A stretch of DNA of 64,000 bases from Rhizobium binae (GTDB lineage: Bacteria > Pseudomonadota > Alphaproteobacteria > Rhizobiales > Rhizobiaceae): positions 167,027-231,026 of the forward strand of contig NZ_CP071610.1 of NCBI RefSeq assembly GCF_017357225.1. The letters are read 5' to 3'. The position numbers and the translations under genes are program-made. Under the pieces are notes generated by a model. It searched no databases and was not told where the DNA came from. It saw only the letters and a program-made list of their open reading frames with translations. Positions 53,634-63,000 of the stretch are shown here, one piece after another (positions within the stretch are counted from its first letter, which is position 1; each line of letters begins with the position of its first letter).

Positions 53634-54134
53634 TCAAGACATGGTGGATGATGTGTGTTGCATTTTTCCGCGGCCGAGGAGGCTCGCGCGGATCTGCTCT
53701 GATTTTGTCGCGCCCGGTGTCGGGGAAGGGGAGGGTGAAGAGGGCTCTGAGTTTCGCTCACTGCCGGCTGCCTTTTGCTTCAGCCTAAGAAAGCGGTTCT
53801 GCGCCGTCATGCGATCATCCTCACTCAGCGCTTCCAGCGGCCTACCGTCCAGATCATGGCGAACGGAATCGGGCTGGGCGCTTGCGAAATAATAACGCTT
53901 CGAGTGGACAAAGGCAGCAACCGCGCGGCGCAACGTCGTCATGCCAACACCAGGTTTCAAGAGCGGGCGAATTTCCTCAAAGAGTCCGATAGCAAACGGT
54001 CGGATAAGATCACCCGGCCTTCCCGGTAAGATCCCGACCGGACGAGCAAGCAAAGCGTTTATGGCGTCTGCTTTCTGGATATCGATCTGCGAAGCTACGA
54101 TCGGGCCGCGGCTGACTGTCCAATTTTTTGTCAT
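53634..54134 (-). CDS. ProQ/FinO-family RNA-binding protein
   Basis: The start at 54134 (MTKNWTVSRGPIVASQIDIQ) gives 166 residues. The FinO/ProQ core is visible in FAIGLFEEIRPLLKPGVGMT, then TLRRAVAAFVHSKRYYFASA and RHDLDGRPLEALSEDDRM. Such proteins are RNA chaperones; FinO on F-like plasmids protects an antisense RNA that represses conjugation, while ProQ binds many structured RNAs. The C-terminus (SSPSPSPTPGATKSEQIRAS) is a flexible tail. It lies 89 bp upstream of the MBL-fold gene. A role in control of plasmid RNAs, such as the ctRNA or anti-SD RNA, is speculative. Confidence 0.85.
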   Translation of the reverse strand: MTKNWTVSRGPIVASQIDIQKADAINALLARPVGILPGRPGDLIRPFAIGLFEEIRPLLKPGVGMTTLRRAVAAFVHSKRYYFASAQPDSVRHDLDGRPLEALSEDDRMTAQNRFLRLKQKAAGSERNSEPSSPSPSPTPGATKSEQIRASLLGRGKMQHTSSTMS

Positions 54135-54345
54135 ACGTTCCAACCCATCTTCTCTTCCCTGCAAGGCTGGGACCTGCGTCGTCTAAGCTATTCTTGTTGC
54201 AGAAGTGCATATTGTGGAAGTCGATCTCAAGGCCCCAACTGGGCTCCATCCTTCTATTTGGTACAAAACAGTCTGGGCAGGGACGCTATGTACACACTCG
54301 CCTGCGGGAGTGGCGCTCCCTGGCAGAATCCTCTATATTGCAAAC

Positions 54346-54639
54346 ATGAGCGACGAACAGACCATATCGAACTCCACCAAGTCGGCCGTTGAAAAGGTCC
54401 TCCGTGACCGGCTTGGCCAGGCAGGGTTTTCTGGCGCCGACATTCGGGCCGATCGAGACAGCGATGGCGATCCGATCCTGCTGGTCGACGTGAAGTATGC
54501 TTATTCGGACAAGCCGATCAATTCGAAACTCACTTACGGTCTTTCCACCGAGATGCGAAAAGCTTTGAGCGCCCTTGGCGAGACGCGGTTTCCGCATATT
54601 CGGCATCATTTTGACGAACAGCAGAAGATCGCAAGCTAA
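54346..54639 (+). CDS. small protein partnered with a HEPN gene (97 aa)
   Basis: The start at 54346 (MSDEQTISNSTKSAVEKVLR) gives 97 residues; longer frames upstream lack a ribosome binding site. The middle DPILLVDVKYAYSDKPINSK and the end RFPHIRHHFDEQQKIAS suggest an alpha/beta fold. Not recognised. Its TAA is directly followed by the GTG of the HEPN gene, so both come from one transcript. In HEPN toxin-antitoxin pairs the partner is usually a nucleotidyltransferase; no GS-x9-DxD motif is seen here, so if it is an antitoxin it is of another type. Confidence 0.62.
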   Translation: MSDEQTISNSTKSAVEKVLRDRLGQAGFSGADIRADRDSDGDPILLVDVKYAYSDKPINSKLTYGLSTEMRKALSALGETRFPHIRHHFDEQQKIAS

Positions 54640-55101
54640 GTGTCGAATGATTTAATCGCCACCGCTCGGCGGCTTGCCAAGGCCAGCCCGAAGCGTCCAC
54701 GCCAGTCCGACCTCAAACGTGGTGTCAGTACAGCTTACTATGCGCTGTTTCATGCGCTGGCTCGCGATTGTGCCGATCTACTGGTGGGGACAGGCGATAC
54801 GCGCAGTGAGCCGGCATGGGCGCAAGTCTATCGGACTCTCGAGCATGGTGTCGCGAAAAATTCCTGCAAAGCAGCGGCAAGCCGAGGCTTTCCGGGCAGT
54901 ATCGTCTCATTCGCCGATACGTTTGTCATCCTGCAGGAAGAACGTCACCGCGCCGATTACGACCCGCTTGCGCGTTATGTCCGGGCCGAAGTCCTCGTTC
55001 TGATCGACAACTGTGAGCAGGCAATCAGAGATCTTGCATCGGCGCCGCGATCGGATCGCAAGGCGTTCGCAGTATGGGTTCTGCTCCAGAAAAAAAGATA
55101 A
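54640..55101 (+). CDS. HEPN-domain protein (153 aa)
   Basis: The GTG start at 54640 directly follows the stop of the preceding gene. The protein (MSNDLIATARRLAKASPKRP) contains DLKRGVSTAYYALFHALARD, the typical first long helix of HEPN domains, and RHRADYDPLARYVRAEVL, the conserved region at the end of the fold. The HxADYDP pattern is common in HEPN proteins of the PF05168/DUF-like groups. It may be the toxin of a plasmid-stabilising or phage-response pair. The RNase R-x4-6-H motif is not clearly present. Confidence 0.7.
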   Translation: MSNDLIATARRLAKASPKRPRQSDLKRGVSTAYYALFHALARDCADLLVGTGDTRSEPAWAQVYRTLEHGVAKNSCKAAASRGFPGSIVSFADTFVILQEERHRADYDPLARYVRAEVLVLIDNCEQAIRDLASAPRSDRKAFAVWVLLQKKR

Positions 55102-55241
55102 GGCCCTCTCCTAGAGTTGGCGTTAGAACAAACCAAGAACACGAATAGTTTTCTAAGATGAGGTCTGTGTGCAACGCTCAAGCCTGGCTGCCCCAGTCGT
55201 GACCCGAAGGGCCCAATCCCTGACCCAGTAAGTATTGCCGG

Positions 55242-55257
55242 CCCCTGGGCGCAGGGG
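55242..55257. repeat. GC-rich palindrome upstream of the parB-like gene
   Basis: CCCCTG-GGCG-CAGGGG is a perfect 6-bp stem with a 4-base loop, about 130 bp before the ParB-like start. It may be a terminator for the HEPN cassette or an operator. The following 100 bases are purine-rich (GGGAGAGGAGGGAAGGGGAT). Confidence 0.35.
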
Positions 55258-55385
55258 AAGGTTCGCCTGCCGAAGAGACGGTGGGACATGGTGGGAAGGC
55301 GATAGAGGGAGAGGAGGGAAGGGGATTTGTGGCGGGATAGGAGGCTGGAGAGAGGTTCCGGCCGGTCCGCCACGGAGAAACCGAC

Positions 55386-57512
55386 ATGGCACAAGCCATC
55401 CAGAAAATCACCCTCAGTGCAGCCCGGGATATTCCCTTCAACAAGCTGGTGCTCAGCCAGTTGAACGTCCGCAAGATCAAGGCGGGCGTCTCGATCGAGG
55501 ATCTGGCGGAAGACATCGCCCATCGCGGGCTGCTGACCAGCCTCAACGTCCGCCCCGAACTCGACGGCGATGGCAACGAGACGGGCATTTACCGCATCCC
55601 CGCTGGCGGTCGCCGCTATCGAGCCCTTGAGCGGCTGGTTGCGCAGAAGCGGCTGGCAAAAACCGCCGGCGTTCCCTGCATCGTCAGCAAGGGCGAAACG
55701 CTGGAAGTCGAGGACTCGCTCGCAGAAAACGTCCAGCGCGTGCCCTTGCATCCGCTCGATCAGTTCCGCGCTTTCCAGACCTTGCGCGAGCAAGGGCTCG
55801 GTGAGGAGGAGATCGCAGCACGCTTCTTCGTCTCGGTTGCGACAGTCAAGCAGCGCCTGCGCCTGGCTTCCGTCTCGCCGCGGCTTCTCGATCTCTATGC
55901 CGAAGACGAGATGACGCTCGAACAGATCATGGCGTTTTCGATCACCAACGATCACGTTCGCCAGGAGCAGGTCTGGGACACGATCTCGCGTTCGCACAGC
56001 CGCGAGCCCTATTATATTCGCCGGCTGCTGACCGAGACCGCGATCCGCGCCAGTGACCGCCGCGCCGTCTATGTCGGCATCGAAGCCTACGAGGCTGCCG
56101 GCGGTGTGACGATGCGCGATCTGTTCGACCAGGATCAGGGCGGATGGCTGCAGGATCCAGCGCTCCTAGAACAGCTCGTCATGGAAAAGCTCAAGGCCGA
56201 TGCCGAGGCGATCCGGGCGAGCGAGGGTTGGAAATGGGTCGAAGCGGCATTCGATTTTCCCTATGGCCACACGTCCGGCCTGCGCCGCTTCTACGGCGAT
56301 CAGGCCGAAATGACGGCAGACGAGCTGGCCCGCTATGACGCCACTCGTGCCGAGTACGACAAGCTCGACGCAGAGTACGCAGAGGCGGACGAGTACTCGG
56401 AAGCGACCGAACAGAAACTGGAGGAGCTTGGTATCGAGCTCGACCAACTGAACGACCGCCCGTACGTGTTCGATCCGCAGGAAGTCGCCCGTGGCGGTCT
56501 CTTCGTCTCACTCGGCGTGGGTGGCGAGCTCAAGATCGAACGAGGCTTCGTGCGGCCCGAGGATGAACCGAAGGATGAGACCGATCCCTCTGTTGATGCC
56601 GGCGACGGTGTCGATCATGGCGGTGACCTGGCGACGACCGGCTCCGCTGGCGGCGACACCCAACCAGACGACGAGGATGAAACGATCAAGCCGCTTCCAG
56701 ACCGCTTGGTTCTCGATCTCACGGCAGCTCGAACGATCGCATTGCGTAATGCGCTCGCGAATAATCCTGTCATCGCCTTTGTCGCCGTCCTGCACGCCTT
56801 CGTCCTGAAGACCTTCTACGTCTACGGATCGGACTCATGCCTGGAGGTGACGCTGCAGAGCGCTCGCTTCGCCCAGACGCCCGGACTCGGCGATACGGTC
56901 TGGGCGAAAGAGATCGAGCAGCGGCATGAAGGCTGGGGACAGGATCTCTCCAAAGATCCGAATGATCTCTGGGATTTCCTGATCAGGCTCGACGAGGTCA
57001 GCCGGCAGGCACTGTTTGCGCATTGCGCTTCATTGTCGGTCAATGCGGTCATCGAACCCTGGAACAAGCGCACCCGGGCGATCGCTCATGCCGATCAACT
57101 GGCCCGCTCGATCGGCTTTGACATGGTGGGAGCCGGCTGGGTGCCGACCGCCGACAACTATCTTGGCCGAGTCACCAAGGCGCGCATCCTCCAGGCGGTC
57201 CGAGAAGCCAAGGGCGACCAGGCGGCGGAGCTGATCGGCCATCTCAAGAAGACCGACATGGCCCGCGAGGCCGAGCGGCTGATGACAGGCTGCTGCTGGC
57301 TGGCTGAACCGCTTCGCATGACGAGTGACGAGAGCGTCGGCGAAAGCGACGTTGTCGGAGGTGATGCCTCCGTCGGTTTTAACGAGGACGAAAAGACATC
57401 GGAATTACCCGACCTGCCAACCTTCCTGCTCGATGAGCCGGAAACATCGAGCGAGGCCACCGGCGATACGGAGAGTGGGATCGACGGCGAGCATCTCGCG
57501 GCGGCCGAATAG
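55386..57512 (+). CDS. large ParB/RepB/Spo0J-family protein (708 aa)
   Basis: The N-terminus (LVLSQLNVRKIKAGVSIEDL) leads into the ParB domain with GIYRIPAGGRRYRALERLVA, ENVQRVPLHPLDQFRAFQTL and the helix-turn-helix EEIAARFFVSVATVKQRLRL. This is followed by a long acidic region (ELARYDATRAEYDKLDAEYA; residues near 390-430 rich in Asp/Glu) and a C-terminal domain not seen in ordinary ParB proteins. It is about twice the usual length. Such proteins are conserved on rhizobial plasmids with DUF932 and strawberry-notch genes and probably act in plasmid maintenance or transfer regulation, separate from RepB. Confidence 0.9.
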   Translation: MAQAIQKITLSAARDIPFNKLVLSQLNVRKIKAGVSIEDLAEDIAHRGLLTSLNVRPELDGDGNETGIYRIPAGGRRYRALERLVAQKRLAKTAGVPCIVSKGETLEVEDSLAENVQRVPLHPLDQFRAFQTLREQGLGEEEIAARFFVSVATVKQRLRLASVSPRLLDLYAEDEMTLEQIMAFSITNDHVRQEQVWDTISRSHSREPYYIRRLLTETAIRASDRRAVYVGIEAYEAAGGVTMRDLFDQDQGGWLQDPALLEQLVMEKLKADAEAIRASEGWKWVEAAFDFPYGHTSGLRRFYGDQAEMTADELARYDATRAEYDKLDAEYAEADEYSEATEQKLEELGIELDQLNDRPYVFDPQEVARGGLFVSLGVGGELKIERGFVRPEDEPKDETDPSVDAGDGVDHGGDLATTGSAGGDTQPDDEDETIKPLPDRLVLDLTAARTIALRNALANNPVIAFVAVLHAFVLKTFYVYGSDSCLEVTLQSARFAQTPGLGDTVWAKEIEQRHEGWGQDLSKDPNDLWDFLIRLDEVSRQALFAHCASLSVNAVIEPWNKRTRAIAHADQLARSIGFDMVGAGWVPTADNYLGRVTKARILQAVREAKGDQAAELIGHLKKTDMAREAERLMTGCCWLAEPLRMTSDESVGESDVVGGDASVGFNEDEKTSELPDLPTFLLDEPETSSEATGDTESGIDGEHLAAAE

Positions 57513-57576
57513 GTTCACCAGCATTCCATCAGCCTGACCCGATCGCCGTTGCGGTCGGGTCTTCCTTGCAAAACAG

Positions 57577-57599
57577 CCCGGCCATCGCGCCGGGTTTTT
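57577..57599 (+). terminator. hairpin with T-run between parB-like gene and next gene
   Basis: CCCGGC-CATCGC-GCCGGG followed by TTTTT is a good factor-independent terminator, 64 bases after the ParB-like stop. It ends 19 bases before the next start codon and is part of a repeated hairpin-then-ribosome-binding-site arrangement in this block. Confidence 0.7.
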
Positions 57600-57617
57600 C
57601 CGTTTCAGGAGGCACCT

Positions 57618-58274
57618 ATGCCTGACTTCACCATTGAGACCACCTACCACCTGCCGGTCTTCCGGCATCGCACCTATTCGGATGACACGCTGGAGGCGGC
57701 GTGCCGTGCTGCCATCGCGGATGATGACTGGGACAATTCCAAAAAGGATTACGATTCCTGCGGCGAAATCCATGTCACTGGTATCTGGGACGGCGCGGAC
57801 ACTGCCTATGCGCGGCCGCCAATTCAAATCCCTTTCCAATTTGAAGAGGCAGTAACACGCCGTGCATACCATTTTGAGATCCTGCTCGGGCTGCTGAAGA
57901 TCCTGTTCGACGACGTCCGAGTGGCCCGGCCACCAGCGCACGATTGGCTCGCCCGATCTGCCCGGGCGATCGCCCGAGGGGAAGCCATTCTCGCCGGGGA
58001 ACCGGATCCTGAAGAGCCGGTCGACCTACCCAAGCCTTCCCACGTCCTGATCAGGCTGCAGGAGGAAGGTGTGCGCAAGGCCATCACCGCAGTCCTTGAA
58101 GTCGACCCGAGTTTTAAAGCTGTTCAGCCGGAAGCCGTGACCGACGATGAGGTCCACGCCGCGTGCCTGTCCATCGCGACAACGATGGATTTTTCCGACG
58201 CGGTCGGAAGCGCCGAATTCCAGGCGGCGCTCTTGGCGATCCGGTCGACGCAACGCCGGCTAACGTCCGATTGA
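57618..58274 (+). CDS. conserved plasmid protein (218 aa), unknown
   Basis: The start at 57618 (MPDFTIETTYHLPVFRHRTY) follows AGGAGG. The first half (EAACRAAIADDDWDNSKKDY, then GEIHVTGIWDGADTAYARPP) resembles a small alpha/beta domain. The second half includes RAYHFEILLGLLKILFDDVR. No enzyme motif is visible. Proteins of this kind sit between parB-like and DUF932 genes on rhizobial plasmids, so the gene belongs to a conserved maintenance block. Codon use matches its neighbours. Confidence 0.75.
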   Translation: MPDFTIETTYHLPVFRHRTYSDDTLEAACRAAIADDDWDNSKKDYDSCGEIHVTGIWDGADTAYARPPIQIPFQFEEAVTRRAYHFEILLGLLKILFDDVRVARPPAHDWLARSARAIARGEAILAGEPDPEEPVDLPKPSHVLIRLQEEGVRKAITAVLEVDPSFKAVQPEAVTDDEVHAACLSIATTMDFSDAVGSAEFQAALLAIRSTQRRLTSD

Positions 58275-58307
58275 TCCTTCTTCTTCCCCAGACATCCCTC
58301 AACCTCG

Positions 58308-58326
58308 CCCAGCCATTGGAGCTGGG
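58308..58326 (+). terminator. hairpin before the DUF932 gene
   Basis: CCCAGC-CATTGGA-GCTGGG followed by TTTCGTC forms a 6-bp stem. It lies 24 bases before the DUF932 start codon and resembles the hairpin at 57577-57599 in sequence and position. The short T-run makes termination partial at best. Confidence 0.5.
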
Positions 58327-58349
58327 TTTCGTCTTATGGAGACAATCCT

Positions 58350-59540
58350 ATGAACACCCTCACTTCCACCACTCAAACCATTGCTTCCGGCTTTAAGGTC
58401 AACATCTCGAGCGGCGAGCGGATCGGCCGTGTTTCGTCCGAATGGTTCTCGCGACCCGACGACGAACGCTTCCTGTCGCTGAGCGATCTCTATGACACCG
58501 TTCGATCCCGAGCTGAGCACGCACATGCCCGGACGATCGAAAGCGCTGCGATCCGGGTCGAAGCAACGCGCGACAATGCGGAGCGGCTTGAGCTTCTTGT
58601 TCCGGGTCAGCGTCAAGCGATCGCACCGACCCACTGGAGCTACGGCCAGCTCTGCAGCCTGGTTGGCGCACCGGCCACCTATATGCGGCAACTGCCGGCG
58701 CCGCTTGCAGCGATCAACCTGCAGCACGGCCTGCTCAATCACCGTGCCGAGCTGGTGAAAACGCTCGAGATGGACGATGGCCGGCTCGAACTGCGCGCGG
58801 TGACGGGACCCGAATACGGCCGCATCTGGGATCATGAACTGGTATCCGCCGTAATGAAGATCGCCGGCAATGGGACCGGTGACACGATGTGGAAAGTGCC
58901 GGGCGTCCTGGATTGGGCGACGATGACCCACAATCCCTTCGTCGACATCACTAAGGATACGACGACGCTTTATGCCAGCGACCGTGACGTGTTCCTGTTC
59001 CTGGTGGACGACACCCATCCGATCGAAGCAGGGCGACTGCCGAACGGCGAGCCCGACCTCTATTTCCGCGGCTTCTATGCCTGGAACTCCGAGGTCGGGT
59101 CGAAGACGCTCGGCATCGCGTCCTTTTATCTGCGGGCGGTCTGCGCCAACCGCAACTTGTGGGGCACGGAAAATTTCGAGGAGATCACCATCCGCCATTC
59201 GAAGTTCGCGGCCCAGCGTTTTGCGCATGAGGCAGCACCCGCGCTGACCAGTTTTGCCAATTCGTCGCCGGCACCATTCATCGCCGGCATCAAGGCGGCA
59301 CGCGAGCGGATCGTTGCTCGCAAGGACGACGACCGCGAAGCGTTCCTGCGTCGGCGCGGCTTCTCGAAGGGCGAGACCGGCAAGGTGATCGAGATGGTGC
59401 TGTCGGAGGAGGGAAGGCCGCCGGAATCGATCTTCGATTTCGTGCAGGGCATCACCGCACTGGCGCGCACCAAGACCAATCAGGACACGCGCCTCGATCT
59501 GGAAGGCAAGGCGAAGAAGCTGCTGGAGAGTGCCTCCTGA
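58350..59540 (+). CDS. DUF932 domain protein
   Basis: The 396-residue protein (MNTLTSTTQTIASGFKVNIS) has the DUF932 features: WSYGQLCSLVGAPATYMRQL, LELRAVTGPEYGRIWDHELV, LYASDRDVFLFLVDDTHPIE, then FRGFYAWNSEVGSKTLGIAS and VCANRNLWG. It is a conserved plasmid and phage family (also called phage/plasmid-like protein) of unknown activity; links to DNA metabolism are suggested by gene neighbours such as helicases and ParB proteins. It is full length. The start follows GGAG within GGAGACAATCCT. Confidence 0.9.
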   Translation: MNTLTSTTQTIASGFKVNISSGERIGRVSSEWFSRPDDERFLSLSDLYDTVRSRAEHAHARTIESAAIRVEATRDNAERLELLVPGQRQAIAPTHWSYGQLCSLVGAPATYMRQLPAPLAAINLQHGLLNHRAELVKTLEMDDGRLELRAVTGPEYGRIWDHELVSAVMKIAGNGTGDTMWKVPGVLDWATMTHNPFVDITKDTTTLYASDRDVFLFLVDDTHPIEAGRLPNGEPDLYFRGFYAWNSEVGSKTLGIASFYLRAVCANRNLWGTENFEEITIRHSKFAAQRFAHEAAPALTSFANSSPAPFIAGIKAARERIVARKDDDREAFLRRRGFSKGETGKVIEMVLSEEGRPPESIFDFVQGITALARTKTNQDTRLDLEGKAKKLLESAS

Positions 59541-59604
59541 CATGGTCATGCGCGCCTGGGTCAGAACCGGCCGCGTCCACAAACCCCATCGCAGTCATCC
59601 CAGA

Positions 59605-59623
59605 GCCCGGTCAAGCGCCGGGC
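59605..59623 (+). terminator. hairpin before the DUF6117 gene
   Basis: GCCCGG-TCAAGCG-CCGGGC forms a 6-bp stem followed by CTCATTTTG. It lies 24 bases before the DUF6117 start codon, the same spacing as the hairpin before DUF932. It completes a set of three similar intergenic hairpins. Confidence 0.5.
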
Positions 59624-59646
59624 CTCATTTTGTCTGGAGAATCCCA

Positions 59647-59901
59647 ATGGCTATTCCCGATCATGTCCGCGCGAACTTCGACACGCTGCTGCGCGCCGCG
59701 TCCGACGGTAATCTTGCTCTCATGGAATGCCTCGATGCGGCTACACGCGAGCCACGCTACGTGCTCTGCGCCGTCGGCCACGCAGACGGCGAATATGTCT
59801 TCACGCCATTCGGCCATCTCGCCGACGGCAATCCTTACGACGCCTATCTGCCGCCCGATCCCGACGATCCAACCGGTTTCATTGCGAGTCCTGCAACCTG
59901 A
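59647..59901 (+). CDS. DUF6117-like small protein (84 aa)
   Basis: The start at 59647 (MAIPDHVRANFDTLLRAASD) follows GGAGA. The protein continues GNLALMECLDAATREPRYVL, CAVGHADGEYVFTPFGHLAD and GNPYDAYLPPDPDDPTGF. This is the DUF6117 family, small acidic proteins of rhizobial plasmids and phages with no known function. It lies between DUF932 and the strawberry-notch gene. Longer frames upstream lack a ribosome binding site and run through the hairpin. Confidence 0.82.
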   Translation: MAIPDHVRANFDTLLRAASDGNLALMECLDAATREPRYVLCAVGHADGEYVFTPFGHLADGNPYDAYLPPDPDDPTGFIASPAT

Positions 59902-60028
59902 GCACTGATGATCGCCGACAGTTTTAGCTGGCAATCCCCGGTCCCTCCTTAGCTGCCATTCCGATCCTCCGAACCTTCGGCAGGACGCTGGCTCCGCTGT
60001 TCTTTCCTCACTCCTGGAGCATCCTTCG

Positions 60029-63000
60029 ATGAACATCATCTCGCATCCCCAAACCGTTTCCACCTCTCCGCGTATCGAGACCAAAACCGACGCAGAGGCA
60101 CTTATTGACGCTGCTGCCCAAGTCATGTCTCTTTTGGAACGGGGCAAAACCGTCACCACCGCTGACTTGCGGCAAACCATGACGAAGTTTTTCGGCGGCA
60201 CGGACGCCGAGGGCCTCTGGCTCTGGAAAGACGCCTATGAGGCGACCGAAGCCGCCCAGGTCATGTTCCTGCGCAAGTTCGGGCCAGCGATCGTTTCCCG
60301 TACCCATTCGCCCCAATTGACACTCGCGATGCTGACGAAAGTGGCGAACCTTGTGCCGACCCACAGCCGTCGATCCGAGGAGAGCCAGGCCCTGCAGCAG
60401 TTCTCCACACCGATCCCGCTTGCGTACGTCGCATCTCGTGCTGCCGGCATCACGGCCGCTGACACGGTTCTCGAACCGTCGGCTGGAACCGGCCTCATGG
60501 CGATCTTCGCGGAACTCGCGGGTGCGCGCCTGGCGCTGAACGAATATGCGGCTGCTCGGCGCTCGATGTTACAGCAGCTATTTCCCGGCATTCCAATATT
60601 GCACCACGATGCCGCCTATATCGACGACTACCTCGATCGTTCCATCCGACCGAGCGTCGTTTTGATGAACCCGCCGTTCTCGGCTGGCGTCCACGTCGAG
60701 GGTCGCGTTGCCGACGCCGCCTGGGGGCATCTGACCTCCGCCTTTGCTCGTCTCGCTCCCGGTGGCCGGCTCGTCGCGATCACCGGCGCAAGCCTTTCTC
60801 CTGACAATTCCGCATGGCGTGACGATTTCGTTCGGCTGCAGGGGCAGGGCACCGTGCTGTTCACCGCAGCGATCGACGGCAGCACCTACGCCCGTCATGG
60901 AACCACGATGGAAACGGGCCTCACCGTCATCGACAAGATCCCGGCAGAGGATCCGACGCAGCTCGCTTCGTCCAAGGGCACGGCGCCCGACCTGGAAATA
61001 CTTCTCGACTGGATCGCCCATCTTCCAGAGCGCTCGCCGTCGATCGTACCGAGCTCCATCGATACGCCCTCCCACGGTATCCAGCGCGCGGGCACGATGC
61101 GTCCAACAGCGGTCACCATACCCTCGCATCGCCCCCGAGTCGGCGGACAGACGCAGCCCTCGGTAGTCGCCCGTTCGGTACCCGTCGATGACGAGATCAT
61201 TGAACTCTCCTACGAGCTGCGGGAAGCGCAGCCGAATGATGACGCCACCGCTCCTGAGGGCATCTACGAGTCCTACCGGCTGCAGTCGATCCACATCCCG
61301 GACGCGAAACCGCATCCCGACAGGCTGGTCGAATCCGTGGCGATGGCCTCGGTGGCACCGCCGAAGCCGAGTTATCGCCCGCATCTGCCGAAGCGCATCG
61401 TCGTAAGCGGCGATCTTTCCGACGCCCAACTCGAAAGCGTCATCTATGCCGGTGAAGCCCATTCAGGCTATCTTGCCGGGCACTGGAGCGTCGATACCTC
61501 CTTTGACAATCTCAAGGCGGTCGCATCCGACGCGGAAAATGCTGTTCGTTTTCGCCGGGGATGGTTTCTCGGCGACGGAACAGGCGCCGGCAAAGGTCGC
61601 CAGGCTGCCGGCATTATTCTCGACAACTGGCTGAAGGGTCGCCGGCGGCATGTCTGGATATCGAAATCCGACAAGTTGATCGAGGACGCCCAGCGCGACT
61701 GGAGCGCGCTGGGACAGGAGAAGCTGCTGGTCACCCCCCTGTCGCGCTTCCGGCAAGGCAAGCCCATCAAGCTGGAAGAAGGTATCCTCTTCACCACCTT
61801 TGCAACGCTTCGTACCGATGAGCGTGAGGGCCGACGCTCACGCGTGCAGCAGATCGCAGACTGGCTCGGCGCCGACTTCGATGGCGTTGTCATTTTCGAT
61901 GAAGGCCATGCCATGGCCAACGCCGCCGGCGGCAAGACCGAGCGCGGCGACAAGGCGGCATCGCAGCAGGGCAGGGCGGGACTTCGCCTGCAGCGCGCTC
62001 TGCCGGACGCCCGCGTCGTCTATGTCTCCGCGACCGGCGCGTCGGAAGTGGAGTCACTCGCCTATGCCGAGCGCCTCGGCCTTTGGGGCAGCAGTGACTT
62101 TCCCTTTCCGACCCGTTCCGAGTTCATTGCCGCGATCGAAGATGGCGGTGTTGCTGCCATGGAAGTTCTGGCGAGAGACCTGAAGGCCATGGGCCTCTAC
62201 GCATCCCGCTCGCTCTCCTTCGAGGGCGTCGAATACGAGATCCTCGAGCACGAACTCACCGAGGAACAGATCCGCATCTACGACTCCTATGCCGAAGCTT
62301 TCCAGGTGATCCACAACCATCTCGATGCCGCGATGGAAGCGTCCGGCATTACTGGTGCGACCAGCGCGGCCGGCAAATCCGTCACGCTGAACAAAAATGC
62401 CAAGGCTGCTGCGCGTTCCGCCTTCGAAAGCTCCAAGCAGCGCTTCTTCAATCATCTCCTGACTTCGATGAAGACGCCGGCCCTTGTCGCGGCGACGGCC
62501 GCCGACCTGGAGGGCGGGCATGCTGCCATCGTCCAGCTCGTCTCGACGGGGGCAGCACTGACCGAGCGCCGGCTGGCACAGATCCCGACCGAGGAATGGG
62601 GCGATTTGCAGGTCGACGTGACACCACGGGAATATGTCATCGACTACCTGATGCATTCTTTCCCGGTGCAGCTTTTCGAGGAATTTTCCGACGCCGAGGG
62701 CAATCTCAGCTCCCGACCGGTTCATGACGCGAACGGCAACCCGGTCATTTGCCGGGAAGCCGAGCGTCGCCGTGACGAGCTGGTCGAAACCTTGGGCAGC
62801 CTGCCGGCGATCCCGACGGCGCTTGATCAGATCGTCCAACACTTCGGCGCCAGCCAAGTCGCCGAGATCACAGGCCGGTCACGTCGCATCGTCCGTCGCG
62901 AGGACAGCAGCTCCATCCCCCGCTATGCCGTTCAGAACCGGCCGGGCAGCGCCAATCTCGATGAGGCCCGCGCCTTCATGGACGACGAGAAAGGCATTCT

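Noticed and set aside
53545..53761. N-terminal extension of the metallo-beta-lactamase-fold frame up to 53761
   Set aside because: It overlaps the ProQ/FinO gene end in another frame, is low-complexity, and the conserved HPVG-type N-terminus lies in the neighbouring frame from 53544.
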